The translations under genes were made by a program, and so were the position numbers. This document shows, piece by piece, positions 29,863 to 39,333 of a DNA stretch of 64,000 nt (its first letter is position 1; the number at the start of each line of letters is the position of its first letter). Under the pieces are notes generated by a model. It was not told where the DNA came from. It was given only the letters and a program-made list of their open reading frames with translations, and made no database searches. Origin of the DNA: Flavobacterium pectinovorum (GTDB lineage: Bacteria; Bacteroidota; Bacteroidia; Flavobacteriales; Flavobacteriaceae); the NCBI RefSeq assembly GCF_900142715.1, contig NZ_FRBX01000001.1:1-64000 (forward strand), written 5' to 3'.

Positions 29863-32800
29863 ATGTTATTAACTCAAAAAACAACCTATATGATTAAAGA
29901 CGTACTAAAATTATTGTTGTTGGTGTGCTTGTTTGGATTTCAAAATCTTCATGCACAAACTTCAACAGTAAAGGGAATGATAACAGATGCTTCTAGCGGA
30001 ATTCCGATCCCTGGAGCAAATGTTGTCGTTAAAGGAACGAAAACTAGTGTATCAACAGATTTTGATGGTAAATTTAGTATCAATGTTCCCAATCAATCAG
30101 CAGTTTTAGTTTTCTCTTATGTTGGTTCTGCCTCAAAAGAGATTCCTGTTTCAGGACAAACTACTATCAATGTAACTTTAGGTGCAGATACGCATCAGTT
30201 AGGCGAAGTAGTAGTAACTGCTCTTGGTATTAAAAGAGAGAAAAAAGCGGTTACTTATTCTGCTCAGAACATTGATGTAGCTGAGGTATCTCAAGCTAGG
30301 TCTTTAAACGTTGCCAACTCACTTTCTGGTAAGGTAGCAGGACTTAACTATTCTACGACTTCAAATGGTGTAGGAAGTTCATCAAGAATTACTTTAAGAG
30401 GTAACAGGTCTCTTAATGGTAATAACCAACCATTATATGTAGTAGATGGTGTGCCAATTAGTAACGGAACTACAACTGGTAATCCTGATATTGATACAGG
30501 AGGAACTACACAGCCAGACGGTATTTCAAACATTAACCCTGAAGACATTGCTTCGATGACAGTTCTTAAAGGACCATCTGCTGCAGCACTTTACGGAAAC
30601 AGAGCGAGTAATGGTGTTATCATTATTACTACTAAGTCTGGTAAAGCTGGTAAAACTTCAGTTTCGTTGTCATCTAATTTTATGGCTTCTACAGCTTACA
30701 ATTTGACAAATTTCCAAAACGAGTACGGTCAGGGAGATGGAGGAGTTTATAACCCTATTTCTGTATCAAGCTGGGGAGGAAAATTAGACGGAAGACAAGT
30801 TGCGGCATGGCAGTTGCAACGTAATCCGAATTATGCAGGTCCTGCAACTACAGATTACAGCCCACAGCCAAACAATGTTATTGATTTTTATAAAACAGGT
30901 TATAATTTAGCAAATACATTATCTATCACTACCGGAAATGAAAAAGCACAAGGGTATTTCTCTTATACAAATACGCGTGCAGAAGGTATCGTTCAGGGTA
31001 ATGCTTTAGACAGACACAACCTTAACTTAAGATTGACTAGTAAATTATCTGATAAATTTTCTTTGGATGTAAAAACAAACTACATCGTTCAAAACATTGA
31101 TAATTTATTAAGAACAGGTGAGGAGTCTATTGGTACTTCAGCTTATTTATTGCCTCGTAGTATTAAATTTAATGAATACAGAGATTTTGAATATACTGAT
31201 GCTGCAGGTCAATTGCAACAAAATTACTTTATTGATGAAGCAGGTTCTCCAGGAGGAAATCCTTATTGGTCTGCATTACGTGACGATTCACGCGATGACA
31301 GAAGAAACAGATTCATTGGTCTTGCATCTCTTAAATACGATATTACAAATACGTTAAGTTTACAGGTAAGAACTGGTTTAGATCAAATGACTAACAAAAC
31401 AATTAGAAACAGATATGCAACCAGAGCATTTAACAACAACTTAGGTTCATATAGTGAATTCTATGAAACAGTAAGTGAATTTAATACGGATGCATTACTT
31501 TCTTATAAAGAGAAATTTGGAGATTTCACAATTGGTCTTAATGCTGGTGCCAACATGTTGAAACAGTCTAGTTCTTCTTTAACATCTGGAGGAGTTTTAA
31601 GCAAAAGAAACTATTTTTCTTTGATCAATGTTGCGACAGTTACATCAACTTCAGCAATGTCAGAAAAACAAGTTAACTCTGTTTACGGATTCTCTCAAAT
31701 TGGTTTCAGAAACTACTTATTCTTAGACATCACAGCTAGAAATGATTGGTCTTCTGCTTTACCTTCTCAAAACAGATCTTTCTTTTATCCATCAGCAGGT
31801 CTTTCAGCTGTAATCTCTGATATGGCTACTTTGCCGGAAGTAATCAGTTTTGCAAAAGTAAGAGCTTCTTACGCAAAAGTGGGTAATGATACAGATCCTT
31901 ATCAAACAAGTTCTCAATTATCATATATTGGTGGTAATGGTGGTATGTTGTATTCTCAAACTACAGCTGCAAATCCTAATTTAAAACCAGAGATGTCAAG
32001 TTCTTCTGAGTTTGGTGCAGATGTTAGATTCTTTAAAAATCGTTTAGGATTGGATTTTACCTATTTCCAAACAAAAACATCAGATCAGATTTTCTACATT
32101 AACACTCCTGAGTCTTCTTCAAAATCAAGAGCTGTATTAAACGGTGGAGATATCGAAAACAAAGGTATCGAGCTTACACTTACTGCAACTCCTATTCAAA
32201 CAGAGAATTTCTCTTGGGATGTTATGGCAAATTATGCTTCTTATAAATCTAAAATTACTTCTATCTATGATAACAGAGAGGAATTGGTTATTGGTGAAGG
32301 AAGATTGGTTAGAAGTAAAGTTGTGAAAGGTGGAGAGTACGGAGATTTATACATCAAAGGATTCCAAAGAACTCCAGATGGTCAAATGATTGTAAATGCT
32401 GCAGGTATACCTTTAGCAACTGATGATTTTAGTGTTCGTGCCGGTAACTTTAACCCGGACTGGACTGCAGGATTAAAAAATAATTTCAAATACAAAGATT
32501 TTTCACTAAGTTTCCTTGTTGATTTCAGAATTGGTGGAGAAGTGATTTCTTATACACAAGCAAGACAAGCTGGTTTAGGTGTAAGTGATATTACTTTGGC
32601 AGGAAGAGAAGGCGGAATTGTTGTTGATGGTGTTGTAGGAACGACTACTGGTGGTGTAACTACTTATGCTCCAAATACAACAAGTATTACAGCAGAACAA
32701 TATTGGACAGCAATCGGGCAAAGAACTCCGGTAGCAGAACCTTTTATTTATGATGCTACAAACATTAGATTAAGAGAACTTGTTTTTGGATATTCTCTTC

Positions 32801-32997
32801 CAAAACGTATGTTACAAAACACTGGTTTCGCAAGTATTGACTTCTCAGTAGTTGGAAGAAACTTATTTTTCTTCTTGAATGAAGCAAAATACTTTGACCC
32901 AGAAGCTGGAGCAGGTACAGGAAATTTACAAGGTATTGAATCTTTTAACATTCCTTCAACAAGAGAGTACGGTGTTAATGTAAGGTTTGGATTTTAA
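29863..32997 (+). CDS. susC-like: SusC-type TonB-dependent outer-membrane glycan transporter
   Basis: A 1044-residue outer-membrane importer. The signal peptide ends at LHAQ. A carboxypeptidase-D-type regulatory-like domain covers about 35-110 (VKGMITDASSGIPIPGANVVVKGT), followed by the plug with VVVTALGIKREKKAVTYSAQ and LNGNNQPLYVVDGVPI, and a 22-strand-type barrel ending in GVNVRFGF. The open frame starts at 29863, but the ATG at 29890 gives a more typical signal peptide and may be the true start. It is 26 bases ahead of the SusD partner. It imports oligosaccharides bound by SusD; the specificity is inferred from the locus. Confidence 0.96.
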   Translation: MLLTQKTTYMIKDVLKLLLLVCLFGFQNLHAQTSTVKGMITDASSGIPIPGANVVVKGTKTSVSTDFDGKFSINVPNQSAVLVFSYVGSASKEIPVSGQTTINVTLGADTHQLGEVVVTALGIKREKKAVTYSAQNIDVAEVSQARSLNVANSLSGKVAGLNYSTTSNGVGSSSRITLRGNRSLNGNNQPLYVVDGVPISNGTTTGNPDIDTGGTTQPDGISNINPEDIASMTVLKGPSAAALYGNRASNGVIIITTKSGKAGKTSVSLSSNFMASTAYNLTNFQNEYGQGDGGVYNPISVSSWGGKLDGRQVAAWQLQRNPNYAGPATTDYSPQPNNVIDFYKTGYNLANTLSITTGNEKAQGYFSYTNTRAEGIVQGNALDRHNLNLRLTSKLSDKFSLDVKTNYIVQNIDNLLRTGEESIGTSAYLLPRSIKFNEYRDFEYTDAAGQLQQNYFIDEAGSPGGNPYWSALRDDSRDDRRNRFIGLASLKYDITNTLSLQVRTGLDQMTNKTIRNRYATRAFNNNLGSYSEFYETVSEFNTDALLSYKEKFGDFTIGLNAGANMLKQSSSSLTSGGVLSKRNYFSLINVATVTSTSAMSEKQVNSVYGFSQIGFRNYLFLDITARNDWSSALPSQNRSFFYPSAGLSAVISDMATLPEVISFAKVRASYAKVGNDTDPYQTSSQLSYIGGNGGMLYSQTTAANPNLKPEMSSSSEFGADVRFFKNRLGLDFTYFQTKTSDQIFYINTPESSSKSRAVLNGGDIENKGIELTLTATPIQTENFSWDVMANYASYKSKITSIYDNREELVIGEGRLVRSKVVKGGEYGDLYIKGFQRTPDGQMIVNAAGIPLATDDFSVRAGNFNPDWTAGLKNNFKYKDFSLSFLVDFRIGGEVISYTQARQAGLGVSDITLAGREGGIVVDGVVGTTTGGVTTYAPNTTSITAEQYWTAIGQRTPVAEPFIYDATNIRLRELVFGYSLPKRMLQNTGFASIDFSVVGRNLFFFLNEAKYFDPEAGAGTGNLQGIESFNIPSTREYGVNVRFGF

Positions 32998-33023
32998 TTT
33001 TAATTTAAAAAAAGAGAGATAAT

Positions 33024-34625
33024 ATGAAAAATTATAAAATTAAAACAATAGGAGTTGTCGTGTCGATGCTCGCTGTTTTTTCAAGCTGTACTAAGGATTT
33101 TGATGAAATAAATACGAACAAAAATACCTTAACAGAAGATCAGTTAGATCAAACTCTTGCAGGTCCTGCGTTTGCGTCAGCATTATATGCAGGGATACAC
33201 AACGGTTCTTATTCATCTCCAGGAGTTGATGATCAGGGAACCTGGGGTATTGCAACAGGTATTTTACCATCAACGTTTACACAATATCTTAGTTGTGGAT
33301 ATGGTACAGAAAGAAATGCTTTCGTAAATGGTTATGAAGGACGTGGATGGTTAAGATTTTACACAGTTGCTGTACCAGCTTTGAACAATGCTATTAAAGC
33401 ATCTGAAGGAAATGCAGAAGCTCTTGCTGTATTGAAAATATGGAAAGTATTCATGTACAATCAAATGGTAGACGCTTATGGTCCAATTCCTTACACAGAA
33501 GCAGGAAATAATAAAGAAAAAGTACCTTATGATAGTGTAGATTTTATTTACGGAGATTTTTTCAAATTGTTAGACGAAGCAAATGCTACACTTAATAGTA
33601 CTTCTGTAACTACAGTGGCAGCACTTCAGCCAAATGACAGAGTGTATTCAGGAAATGTTGCAAACTGGAAAAGATTTGGTAACAGTATGAGATTACGTTT
33701 AGCCTTAAGAATTTCTGATGTAGATCCTGCAAAAGCAAAAACTCAGGCAGAAGCTGCAGTAGCTGCGGGTGTTATAGAAAATAATGAGGAAAGTGCTACT
33801 TTTAAAGTTAGTAATATTACACCAAACAACATGAATATGATTGTTAATGCATGGGGGTATTATATGACTGCATCTATGGAAAGTTTACTTGTAGGATATG
33901 GTGATCCTAGACTTGCTAAATGGTTCGCACCAGCTAATCCTACAGCTGCACCTGCAGCTCAATTTTATAGAGGTCGACCAGTTGGAGGTTTACAAGGTCA
34001 GTTTGGAACAACAACTTTCTCTATGTTTAATAATGACGTATTAGGAAGCGGTTCTAACGGAACTTTAAGCGAAACTAAAAATATTGAAATCTTCATGGCT
34101 TCTGAAAATTATTTAAGCAGAGCTGAAGGTGCATTGAATGGATGGAATATGAATGGTAGTGCACAATTTTTGTACGAGCAGGGGATTTCATTATCATTGA
34201 GACAATGGGGAATTACAGATCCAACTGCAATTGCTAATTATATTGCAGGAACATCTACACCATCTATACCATCTGCTGCAGCTCTTTACCCAACTATAGG
34301 GTTAGAAACAGTTCCGGTAACACTTCCTGTTGCATGGGATGCTTCTGAAGCAAACCAACGTACACAAATTGCAGTTCAAAAATATTTAGCAATATTCCCT
34401 GAATCTTGGGAAGCATGGGCTGACTTACGTAGAAGTGATGCAAAAGTAATCTACCCACCTATTAACACAGATAATGTTGAAGCAGGTGTTGGAAAAAGTT
34501 TAATGAAACGTGTAATCTTTGTTACAAACGAATACTCTTCAAACAGAGATGCCGTTACAGATGCTATCACAAAACTTGGAGGTCCTGACTCAGGTGGTAC
34601 AAGACTTTGGTGGGACATCAAATAA
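33024..34625 (+). CDS. susD-like: SusD/RagB-family nutrient-binding outer-membrane lipoprotein
   Basis: A 533-residue surface lipoprotein with the signal ending at Cys22 (VFSSC). It is of the SusD-like group that begins KDFDEINTNKNTLTEDQ just after the lipid anchor. Helical-repeat segments such as ALAVLKIWKVFMYNQMVDAYGPIPYTEA and NWKRFGNSMRLRLALRISDVDP are diagnostic, as is the C-terminal ESWEAWADLRRSD. It forms the lid on the SusC barrel and captures the glycan. It ends in a clear terminator, so the SusC/SusD pair is its own transcription unit. Confidence 0.95.
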   Translation: MKNYKIKTIGVVVSMLAVFSSCTKDFDEINTNKNTLTEDQLDQTLAGPAFASALYAGIHNGSYSSPGVDDQGTWGIATGILPSTFTQYLSCGYGTERNAFVNGYEGRGWLRFYTVAVPALNNAIKASEGNAEALAVLKIWKVFMYNQMVDAYGPIPYTEAGNNKEKVPYDSVDFIYGDFFKLLDEANATLNSTSVTTVAALQPNDRVYSGNVANWKRFGNSMRLRLALRISDVDPAKAKTQAEAAVAAGVIENNEESATFKVSNITPNNMNMIVNAWGYYMTASMESLLVGYGDPRLAKWFAPANPTAAPAAQFYRGRPVGGLQGQFGTTTFSMFNNDVLGSGSNGTLSETKNIEIFMASENYLSRAEGALNGWNMNGSAQFLYEQGISLSLRQWGITDPTAIANYIAGTSTPSIPSAAALYPTIGLETVPVTLPVAWDASEANQRTQIAVQKYLAIFPESWEAWADLRRSDAKVIYPPINTDNVEAGVGKSLMKRVIFVTNEYSSNRDAVTDAITKLGGPDSGGTRLWWDIK

Positions 34626-34665
34626 ATAAATAAAGTAAAGATAAAGAGGTTCGTTACTTTAAAGA

Positions 34666-34694
34666 TAAAAGGAGAGGTAACTCTCCTTTTGTTT
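34666..34694 (+). terminator. Terminator after susD
   Basis: AAAAGGAGAG (34667-34676), loop GTAA, CTCTCCTTTT (34681-34690), then T-rich sequence, about 40 bases past the SusD stop. Confidence 0.88.
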
Positions 34695-34819
34695 TATACG
34701 ACTATTTCTAAAATAGCCAAAAACAAAACAATGAAAACAGAATAATAAAAAAGGTTATCTCAATTTTAATGTGAGTCAATAAAAATGAAGAAAGAAGATA
34801 ACCAGCAAAAAATAAAATT

Positions 34820-36148
34820 ATGGCTAATACCAATAAACCATCCTCATCTAACCAAACCACATTAATACCAATACTAATTATTGCCGGACTATTTTTCATT
34901 TTTGGATTTGTAACCTGGATTAATGGCGCATTAATCCCGTTTATGAAAACAATAAACGAATTAACATCTGCGCAATCACTTTTAGTGGCATCTGCCTCTT
35001 ATATTTCGTTTGTGGTGATGGCTTTGCCGGCCTCTTATATTTTAAATAAAATTGGCTATAAAAAAGGGATGTCACTCGGATTGTTTATTATAGGATTAGG
35101 TGCTTTAATTTTTATACCAGCAGCTGAAGCGAGAACATATTGGATGTTTTTGATGGGTATTTTTATTCAGGGTACAGGAATGACACTATTACAAACGGCA
35201 TCAAACCCTTATATCACTATTTTGGGGCCAATTGATAGTGCTGCAAAACGCATTTCTATTATGGGTATTTGCAATAAAATAGCGGGTGCACTGGGATCTT
35301 TAATTTTTGGAGCAATCTTATTATCAGGAATTGATGAAATCCAACAAAAATTGAGTGTTGTAAACGCTACAGAAAAAGCACAATTATTAGATACGATGGC
35401 TGATAGTGTAGTAGCACCATATTTAATAATGGCTATTATTTTATTTGTTTTGGGAGTTTTAATTCTAAAAGCCCCCTTGCCAGATGTTGAAGCTGCACCA
35501 ATTGAAGAATCAAAAGAAGGCGAAACAACAAAAACAAGTATTTTCCAGTTTCCGCATTTATGGCTGGGCGTATTAACCTTGTTCATGTACGTTGGCGTTG
35601 AGGTTATTGCTGGAGATACTATTATTGCTTATGGTATTTCGTTAGGTTTTCCTGCAGCAGATGCTAAGTTCTTTACAACGTTCACTTTAATGGCAATGGT
35701 AGGTACTTATATTTTGGGTGTATTTTTAATTCCGAAATTTATTACTCAGGCTTTGGCTTTAAGAATAAGTGCTATTTTAGGCATCATATTTTGTTTTTGC
35801 ATTGTTTTCACTACAGGTTTTGTTTCCATACTTTTTGTGGCAGCATTAGGAATTGCAAATGCACTTGTTTGGCCTGCAATATGGCCATTAACATTAAAAG
35901 GTTTGGGAAAGTTTACCAAAACAGCTTCGGCATTGTTGATTATGGCAATTTCCGGAGGAGCAGTTATTCCGCCTTTATATGGAAAAATTGTAGATTTAAC
36001 CAAAGCCGATATGGTTTCGTTTGGAATCAATGATACTTTTGCAACAGCTCAAGCAGCTACAGAAGGATATTGGATTTTGTTGCCATGTTATATCATTATT
36101 TTATACTATGCTGTTTGGGGACATAAATTAGGCCTGAGCAAAAAATAA
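34820..36148 (+). CDS. Sugar MFS transporter, fucose permease (FucP/FGHS) family
   Basis: A 442-residue inner-membrane transporter with 12 predicted helices. It belongs to the fucose/galactose/glucose:H+ symporter branch of the major facilitator family: FFIFGFVTWINGALIPFMK at helix 1, FIQGTGMTLLQTASNPYITILGP in the first half and GIANALVWPAIWPLTLKGLGKFTKTASALLIMAISGGAVIPP in the second are all family marks. The same family includes FucP and NagP, so the cargo may be fucose (two GH29s nearby) or GlcNAc. No fucose isomerase, kinase or aldolase is in the window, so the choice is open. Confidence 0.92.
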   Translation: MANTNKPSSSNQTTLIPILIIAGLFFIFGFVTWINGALIPFMKTINELTSAQSLLVASASYISFVVMALPASYILNKIGYKKGMSLGLFIIGLGALIFIPAAEARTYWMFLMGIFIQGTGMTLLQTASNPYITILGPIDSAAKRISIMGICNKIAGALGSLIFGAILLSGIDEIQQKLSVVNATEKAQLLDTMADSVVAPYLIMAIILFVLGVLILKAPLPDVEAAPIEESKEGETTKTSIFQFPHLWLGVLTLFMYVGVEVIAGDTIIAYGISLGFPAADAKFFTTFTLMAMVGTYILGVFLIPKFITQALALRISAILGIIFCFCIVFTTGFVSILFVAALGIANALVWPAIWPLTLKGLGKFTKTASALLIMAISGGAVIPPLYGKIVDLTKADMVSFGINDTFATAQAATEGYWILLPCYIIILYYAVWGHKLGLSKK

Positions 36149-36221
36149 TCCCCGCCATTAAATTGAAAAGTGAGATTTGAAATTACCATTCAAATTTCAC
36201 TTTAAAAACTTTTACAATACA

Positions 36222-37268
36222 ATGATTTCAAAATTTTATTCAATACTACTATTCGTTTTGATAAGTATTACGTGTACTTCTCAAAAACAGAACCCACAAG
36301 CTTATAATATTAGAAATACTTTTATAACAGAAAAACCAATTACTACAAACAGTCACGCTGCAACTTTGGTCGAAATAAAACCAAATGAAATCATGGCGGC
36401 TTGGTTTGGCGGAAGTTACGAAGGTGCAAAAGACGTTGGAATTTATTTCTCAAACTATAAAAACAAAACCTGGTCTGCACCGCAAAACTTGATTAAACCT
36501 TTAATAAAGGAAAAAGACACTCTGGCTTGTTGGAATCCGGTTTTATTTAAAGCCAAAAGTAAAACCTTATACTTGTTTTATAAAGTCGGTAAAAATCCAA
36601 GAGAATGGTTTGGCGCTATGATTACTTCTAAAGATGATGGAACGACATGGAGCAATCCCGAATATTTACCAGAAGGTATTTTAGGTCCGATAAAAAACAA
36701 ACCGATTGAAGCAACGCCGGGAGTTATTTTATGCGGAAGCAGTACAGAAAGCGTAGAAAAAAACGAATGGAGAAGCCACGTAGAAACCTACACGGAAGCA
36801 ACCGGAAAGTGGGAGAAAATAAACATCGAAAACAAACAGAATTTCGATATTATTCAGCCAACGTTTTTGGTACATTCTGATAAAAAACTACAGATGTTGT
36901 TTAGAAGTAAACACAATAAACTAATTACAAGCTGGTCTGAAGATAGCGGTCAAAGTTGGAGTCAAACAGATAGTATAAATGTTGTGAATTCAAATTCAGG
37001 AATTGATGCTTTAAGTTTATCTAAAAAGTCTTTCCTGGTAGTTAATAACCCACTAAAACAAGGAAAAGACTGGTTCAACGGACGAAATGTATTAGATGTT
37101 GAACATTCAAAAGACGGAATTCATTGGCAAAAACTTTTCGACCTTGAATATCAACCCGAAGGAGAATTTAGTTATCCGGCTATTATCCAGACTTCAGATA
37201 AAAAAGTACATGTTTTGTATACGTATAATCGAAAATACATTAAACATGTAAGTTTTGATGTGAATTAG
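36222..37268 (+). CDS. BNR-repeat sialidase-like lipoprotein
   Basis: A 348-residue lipoprotein; the start at 36222 gives a signal ending at Cys18 (ISITC), and the extension to 36177 is rejected. It has a six-bladed-propeller type of sequence with Asp-box-like repeats SKDDGTTWSNP, SEDSGQSWSQ and SKDGIHWQKL. The arginine-containing F/Y-R-I-P motif of GH33 sialidases is not visible, and the N terminus (NSHAATLVEI ... AWFGGSYEGAKDVGIY) matches the BNR_2-type group instead. It could be a divergent sialidase or another exo-glycosidase built on the same fold. Its place after the transporter, in a complex N-glycan locus, makes sialic acid removal plausible but not shown. Confidence 0.8.
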   Translation: MISKFYSILLFVLISITCTSQKQNPQAYNIRNTFITEKPITTNSHAATLVEIKPNEIMAAWFGGSYEGAKDVGIYFSNYKNKTWSAPQNLIKPLIKEKDTLACWNPVLFKAKSKTLYLFYKVGKNPREWFGAMITSKDDGTTWSNPEYLPEGILGPIKNKPIEATPGVILCGSSTESVEKNEWRSHVETYTEATGKWEKINIENKQNFDIIQPTFLVHSDKKLQMLFRSKHNKLITSWSEDSGQSWSQTDSINVVNSNSGIDALSLSKKSFLVVNNPLKQGKDWFNGRNVLDVEHSKDGIHWQKLFDLEYQPEGEFSYPAIIQTSDKKVHVLYTYNRKYIKHVSFDVN

Positions 37269-37299
37269 ATAAATAGCATAACTCGTTGCTATAATTTGT

Positions 37300-37454
37300 T
37301 TTAACACATAGAAACATAGATTTATATTGAAATGAGTAAAAAAGAATATAAAAAGAAACTAGTTTCCCACACATAGTCCCAAAGAAACTATGTTTGTTAA
37401 TGCAAGTGAAACGCCTTTTTTTAAGCTACGAATACTATGTCTCTATGTGTTAAA
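37300..37454. repeat. Interspersed element with terminal inverted repeats, copy C
   Basis: The left end TTTAACACATAGAAACATAG (37300) and right end CTATGTCTCTATGTGTTAAA (37435-37454) are inverted with one mismatch. An internal GAAACTATGTTTG (37383) repeats part of the terminus. At 155 bases it is the longest of the three copies. It ends 13 bases before the M28 peptidase start. Confidence 0.7.
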
Positions 37455-37467
37455 TTAATAAACGCTT

Positions 37468-38451
37468 ATGATGAAACTTTTTAAAAATTCAAAATTTAAG
37501 ACCGTATTACTACTTACATTATTTGCCAATATTGCAATTAATGCTCAAAATGGAATCAATCCTAAAACATTTTACAAACACGATAAATATCTTTCGTCAG
37601 ATAAAATGCAAGGTCGTTTTCCTGGAACAAAAGGCAATAATGATGCAGCAGCTTATATCGAAAAATATTTTAAGAAATTCGGATTAAAAAACTTTAACGA
37701 TAGTTATTACCAATCTTTCAGTCTTTTTGTAAAAGAAGGTTTGAATAAAGTAAAATCAGACAGCGTTAAAACCCAAAACGTTGTCGGTTATATCGAAGGA
37801 TCTGATGAAAATCTAAAAAACGAATTTATCGTAATTGGAGCACACTACGATCATTGGGGTTGGGGCGGACAAGCATCCGGAAGTAAAAAGAAAGACGTTG
37901 TAGCGATTCACAACGGAGCAGATGATAATGCGTCCGGAGTTTCGGCTTTGTTGTGTATATTAGAAGAATTATCTAAAGCGAAAATCAAACCAAAACGAAG
38001 CATCATTTTTATTTCCTTTAGCGGAGAAGAAGAAGGTTTATTAGGCTCTAAATATTTCGTTTCGCATTTACCAGTCGAAAAAACCGCCGTAAAAGTAATG
38101 CTTAATATGGATATGGTGGGAAGATTAAATGCAGAAAAACAAATCTACATGGGTGGCGCCGGAACTTTCCCCGACGGAGTAGAACTAATGAAAAAACTAG
38201 GCGAAAACAGCGGACTCAATCCCGTAATTCACGCCGGAGAAGTTGGAGGATCTGATCATGTTTCGTTTTACAAATCGGAAATATCCGTAATAGGTTTCCA
38301 TACCGGAGGGCATCCGCAATATCATACTCCAGAAGATGATGTTGATTTAATTAACATTGATGGTGGAGCATTGGTGACTAAATATATTTATAATACTTTG
38401 ACTTCAATTGCTAATTATCAGCAAAAGCTCTATTTTATAAATCAAGATTAG
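37468..38451 (+). CDS. M28-family zinc aminopeptidase, exported
   Basis: A 327-residue secreted metallopeptidase with a signal peptide of about 26 residues ending in NAQ. All zinc-ligand segments of family M28 are present: GAHYDHWGW (His), NGADDNASG (bridging Asp), SFSGEEEGLLGS (Glu-Glu), NMDMVGRL (Asp) and GGHPQYHTPEDDVD (His). It lacks the PA domain of larger M28 members. It would release amino acids from the peptide part of glycopeptides, which suits a glycoprotein-degrading locus containing a glycosylasparaginase. The start may be either of two adjacent ATGs (37468 or 37471). It is the last gene of the glycan region. Confidence 0.92.
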   Translation: MMKLFKNSKFKTVLLLTLFANIAINAQNGINPKTFYKHDKYLSSDKMQGRFPGTKGNNDAAAYIEKYFKKFGLKNFNDSYYQSFSLFVKEGLNKVKSDSVKTQNVVGYIEGSDENLKNEFIVIGAHYDHWGWGGQASGSKKKDVVAIHNGADDNASGVSALLCILEELSKAKIKPKRSIIFISFSGEEEGLLGSKYFVSHLPVEKTAVKVMLNMDMVGRLNAEKQIYMGGAGTFPDGVELMKKLGENSGLNPVIHAGEVGGSDHVSFYKSEISVIGFHTGGHPQYHTPEDDVDLINIDGGALVTKYIYNTLTSIANYQQKLYFINQD

Positions 38452-38516
38452 GAGTTAAAAGACTTATTGATAGAAATAGGAAATAAACTAAAAGACATTA
38501 TAAATAATGAATTGAT

Positions 38517-38548
38517 AAAGTGTACATTTTTTGTGCACTTTTTTTATT
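38517..38548 (+). terminator. Terminator after M28 peptidase
   Basis: AAAGTGTACA and TGTGCACTTT pair (one G-T) around a T-rich loop and are followed by a T run at 38539-38546. It closes the glycan-utilisation region. Confidence 0.8.
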
Positions 38549-38552
38549 CTAA

Positions 38553-39002
38553 TTATGCCACAGCCAGCTTAATATTAGAATTAATTAATGACAAAGTTTG
38601 TGAATCTAACTGACCAGAAAAAAATGTATCTAAAACTTCCTTAAATACTGGGTCAGCATTTTCAACTTGTGAAAAAAGGCTCATGGATGAACGTAGTTTA
38701 CGAGCATCCAAATCTCCCAAAATAGACTCAATAGATTTTCTTTTAAAAGTCAGTAAAAGTTTTGAAATTTCTATAAGATGTTTTGCTAATACGGGATGCT
38801 GCAAAAATTCGCCAGCTTCCTTAAGATCATTTATAGCATAATAGTTTGCAATACTGCTAGTACCAAGTCCTTTTATTTGTGGAAAGATAAACCACATCCA
38901 ATGAGTTTGTTTTTTGCCTTTTTTGATTTCTGAAAGTGCAGTAAGATAAAGTTTATTTTGTGCATCTAAAAATCGCATTAAGTCAGTATCTAAGTAAACC
39001 AT
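38553..39002 (-). CDS. DUF1810 family protein
   Basis: A 149-residue cytoplasmic protein of the DUF1810 family. The hallmark segments are MRFLDAQNKLYLTALSEIKKGKKQTHWMWFIFPQIKGLG, then FLQHPVLAKHLIEI and SIESILGDLDARKLRSSMSLF. The family is widespread in bacteria without a settled biochemical role. It stands alone on the minus strand between the glycan locus and the secretion locus, and nothing ties it to either. The start at 39002 gives a full-length family member. Confidence 0.9.
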   Translation of the reverse strand: MVYLDTDLMRFLDAQNKLYLTALSEIKKGKKQTHWMWFIFPQIKGLGTSSIANYYAINDLKEAGEFLQHPVLAKHLIEISKLLLTFKRKSIESILGDLDARKLRSSMSLFSQVENADPVFKEVLDTFFSGQLDSQTLSLINSNIKLAVA

Positions 39003-39273
39003 TTGTATTGAATTTTAAAAGGATTCATAAAAGTTTTGAGCGTTCCTATGCTTGATTAAATAAAGTCTAATTTAATTTTTATTAATCAATTTAACAACAT
39101 GTCAAATGTAAATGCTGAATTCAATTTATTGTTTATATAATTTTAGTCACTTGTTATATAATAACAACTTTATAAGACTATCTTAACTTAATTAGTTGGT
39201 TTCTATCTTAAAATTTGACAACAATAGAAGAAAATTCGTGTTGGAATTATAAGAATAATTTTATATTAAAAAA
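39003..39273. other. Gene-free interval at the glycan locus / T6SS boundary
   Basis: AT-rich spacer between the start of the DUF1810 gene and the terminator of tssC. I see no open frame, repeat or attachment-site-like duplication in it. Confidence 0.55.
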
Positions 39274-39306
39274 CCCCAAAAAGCTTTAAAAAACTTTTTG
39301 GGGTCA
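39268..39306 (-). terminator. Terminator of the tssB-tssC unit
   Basis: CCCCAAAAAG (39274-39283) and CTTTTTGGGG (39294-39303) form a 10-bp stem; read on the minus strand it is followed by a T run. It lies about 30 bases past the tssC stop. Confidence 0.9.
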
Positions 39307-39333
39307 AAATAAATTTGATAGGTAAACGTATGT

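Noticed and set aside
36222-37268. Calling the BNR protein a GH33 sialidase
   Set aside because: The F/Y-R-I-P motif and clear arginine triad were not seen, so only a fold-level call is made.
38553-39002. DUF1810 gene as a T6SS immunity or regulatory gene
   Set aside because: It is separated by a terminator and lies on the other side of the tssC 3' end; the family is widespread outside T6SS loci.
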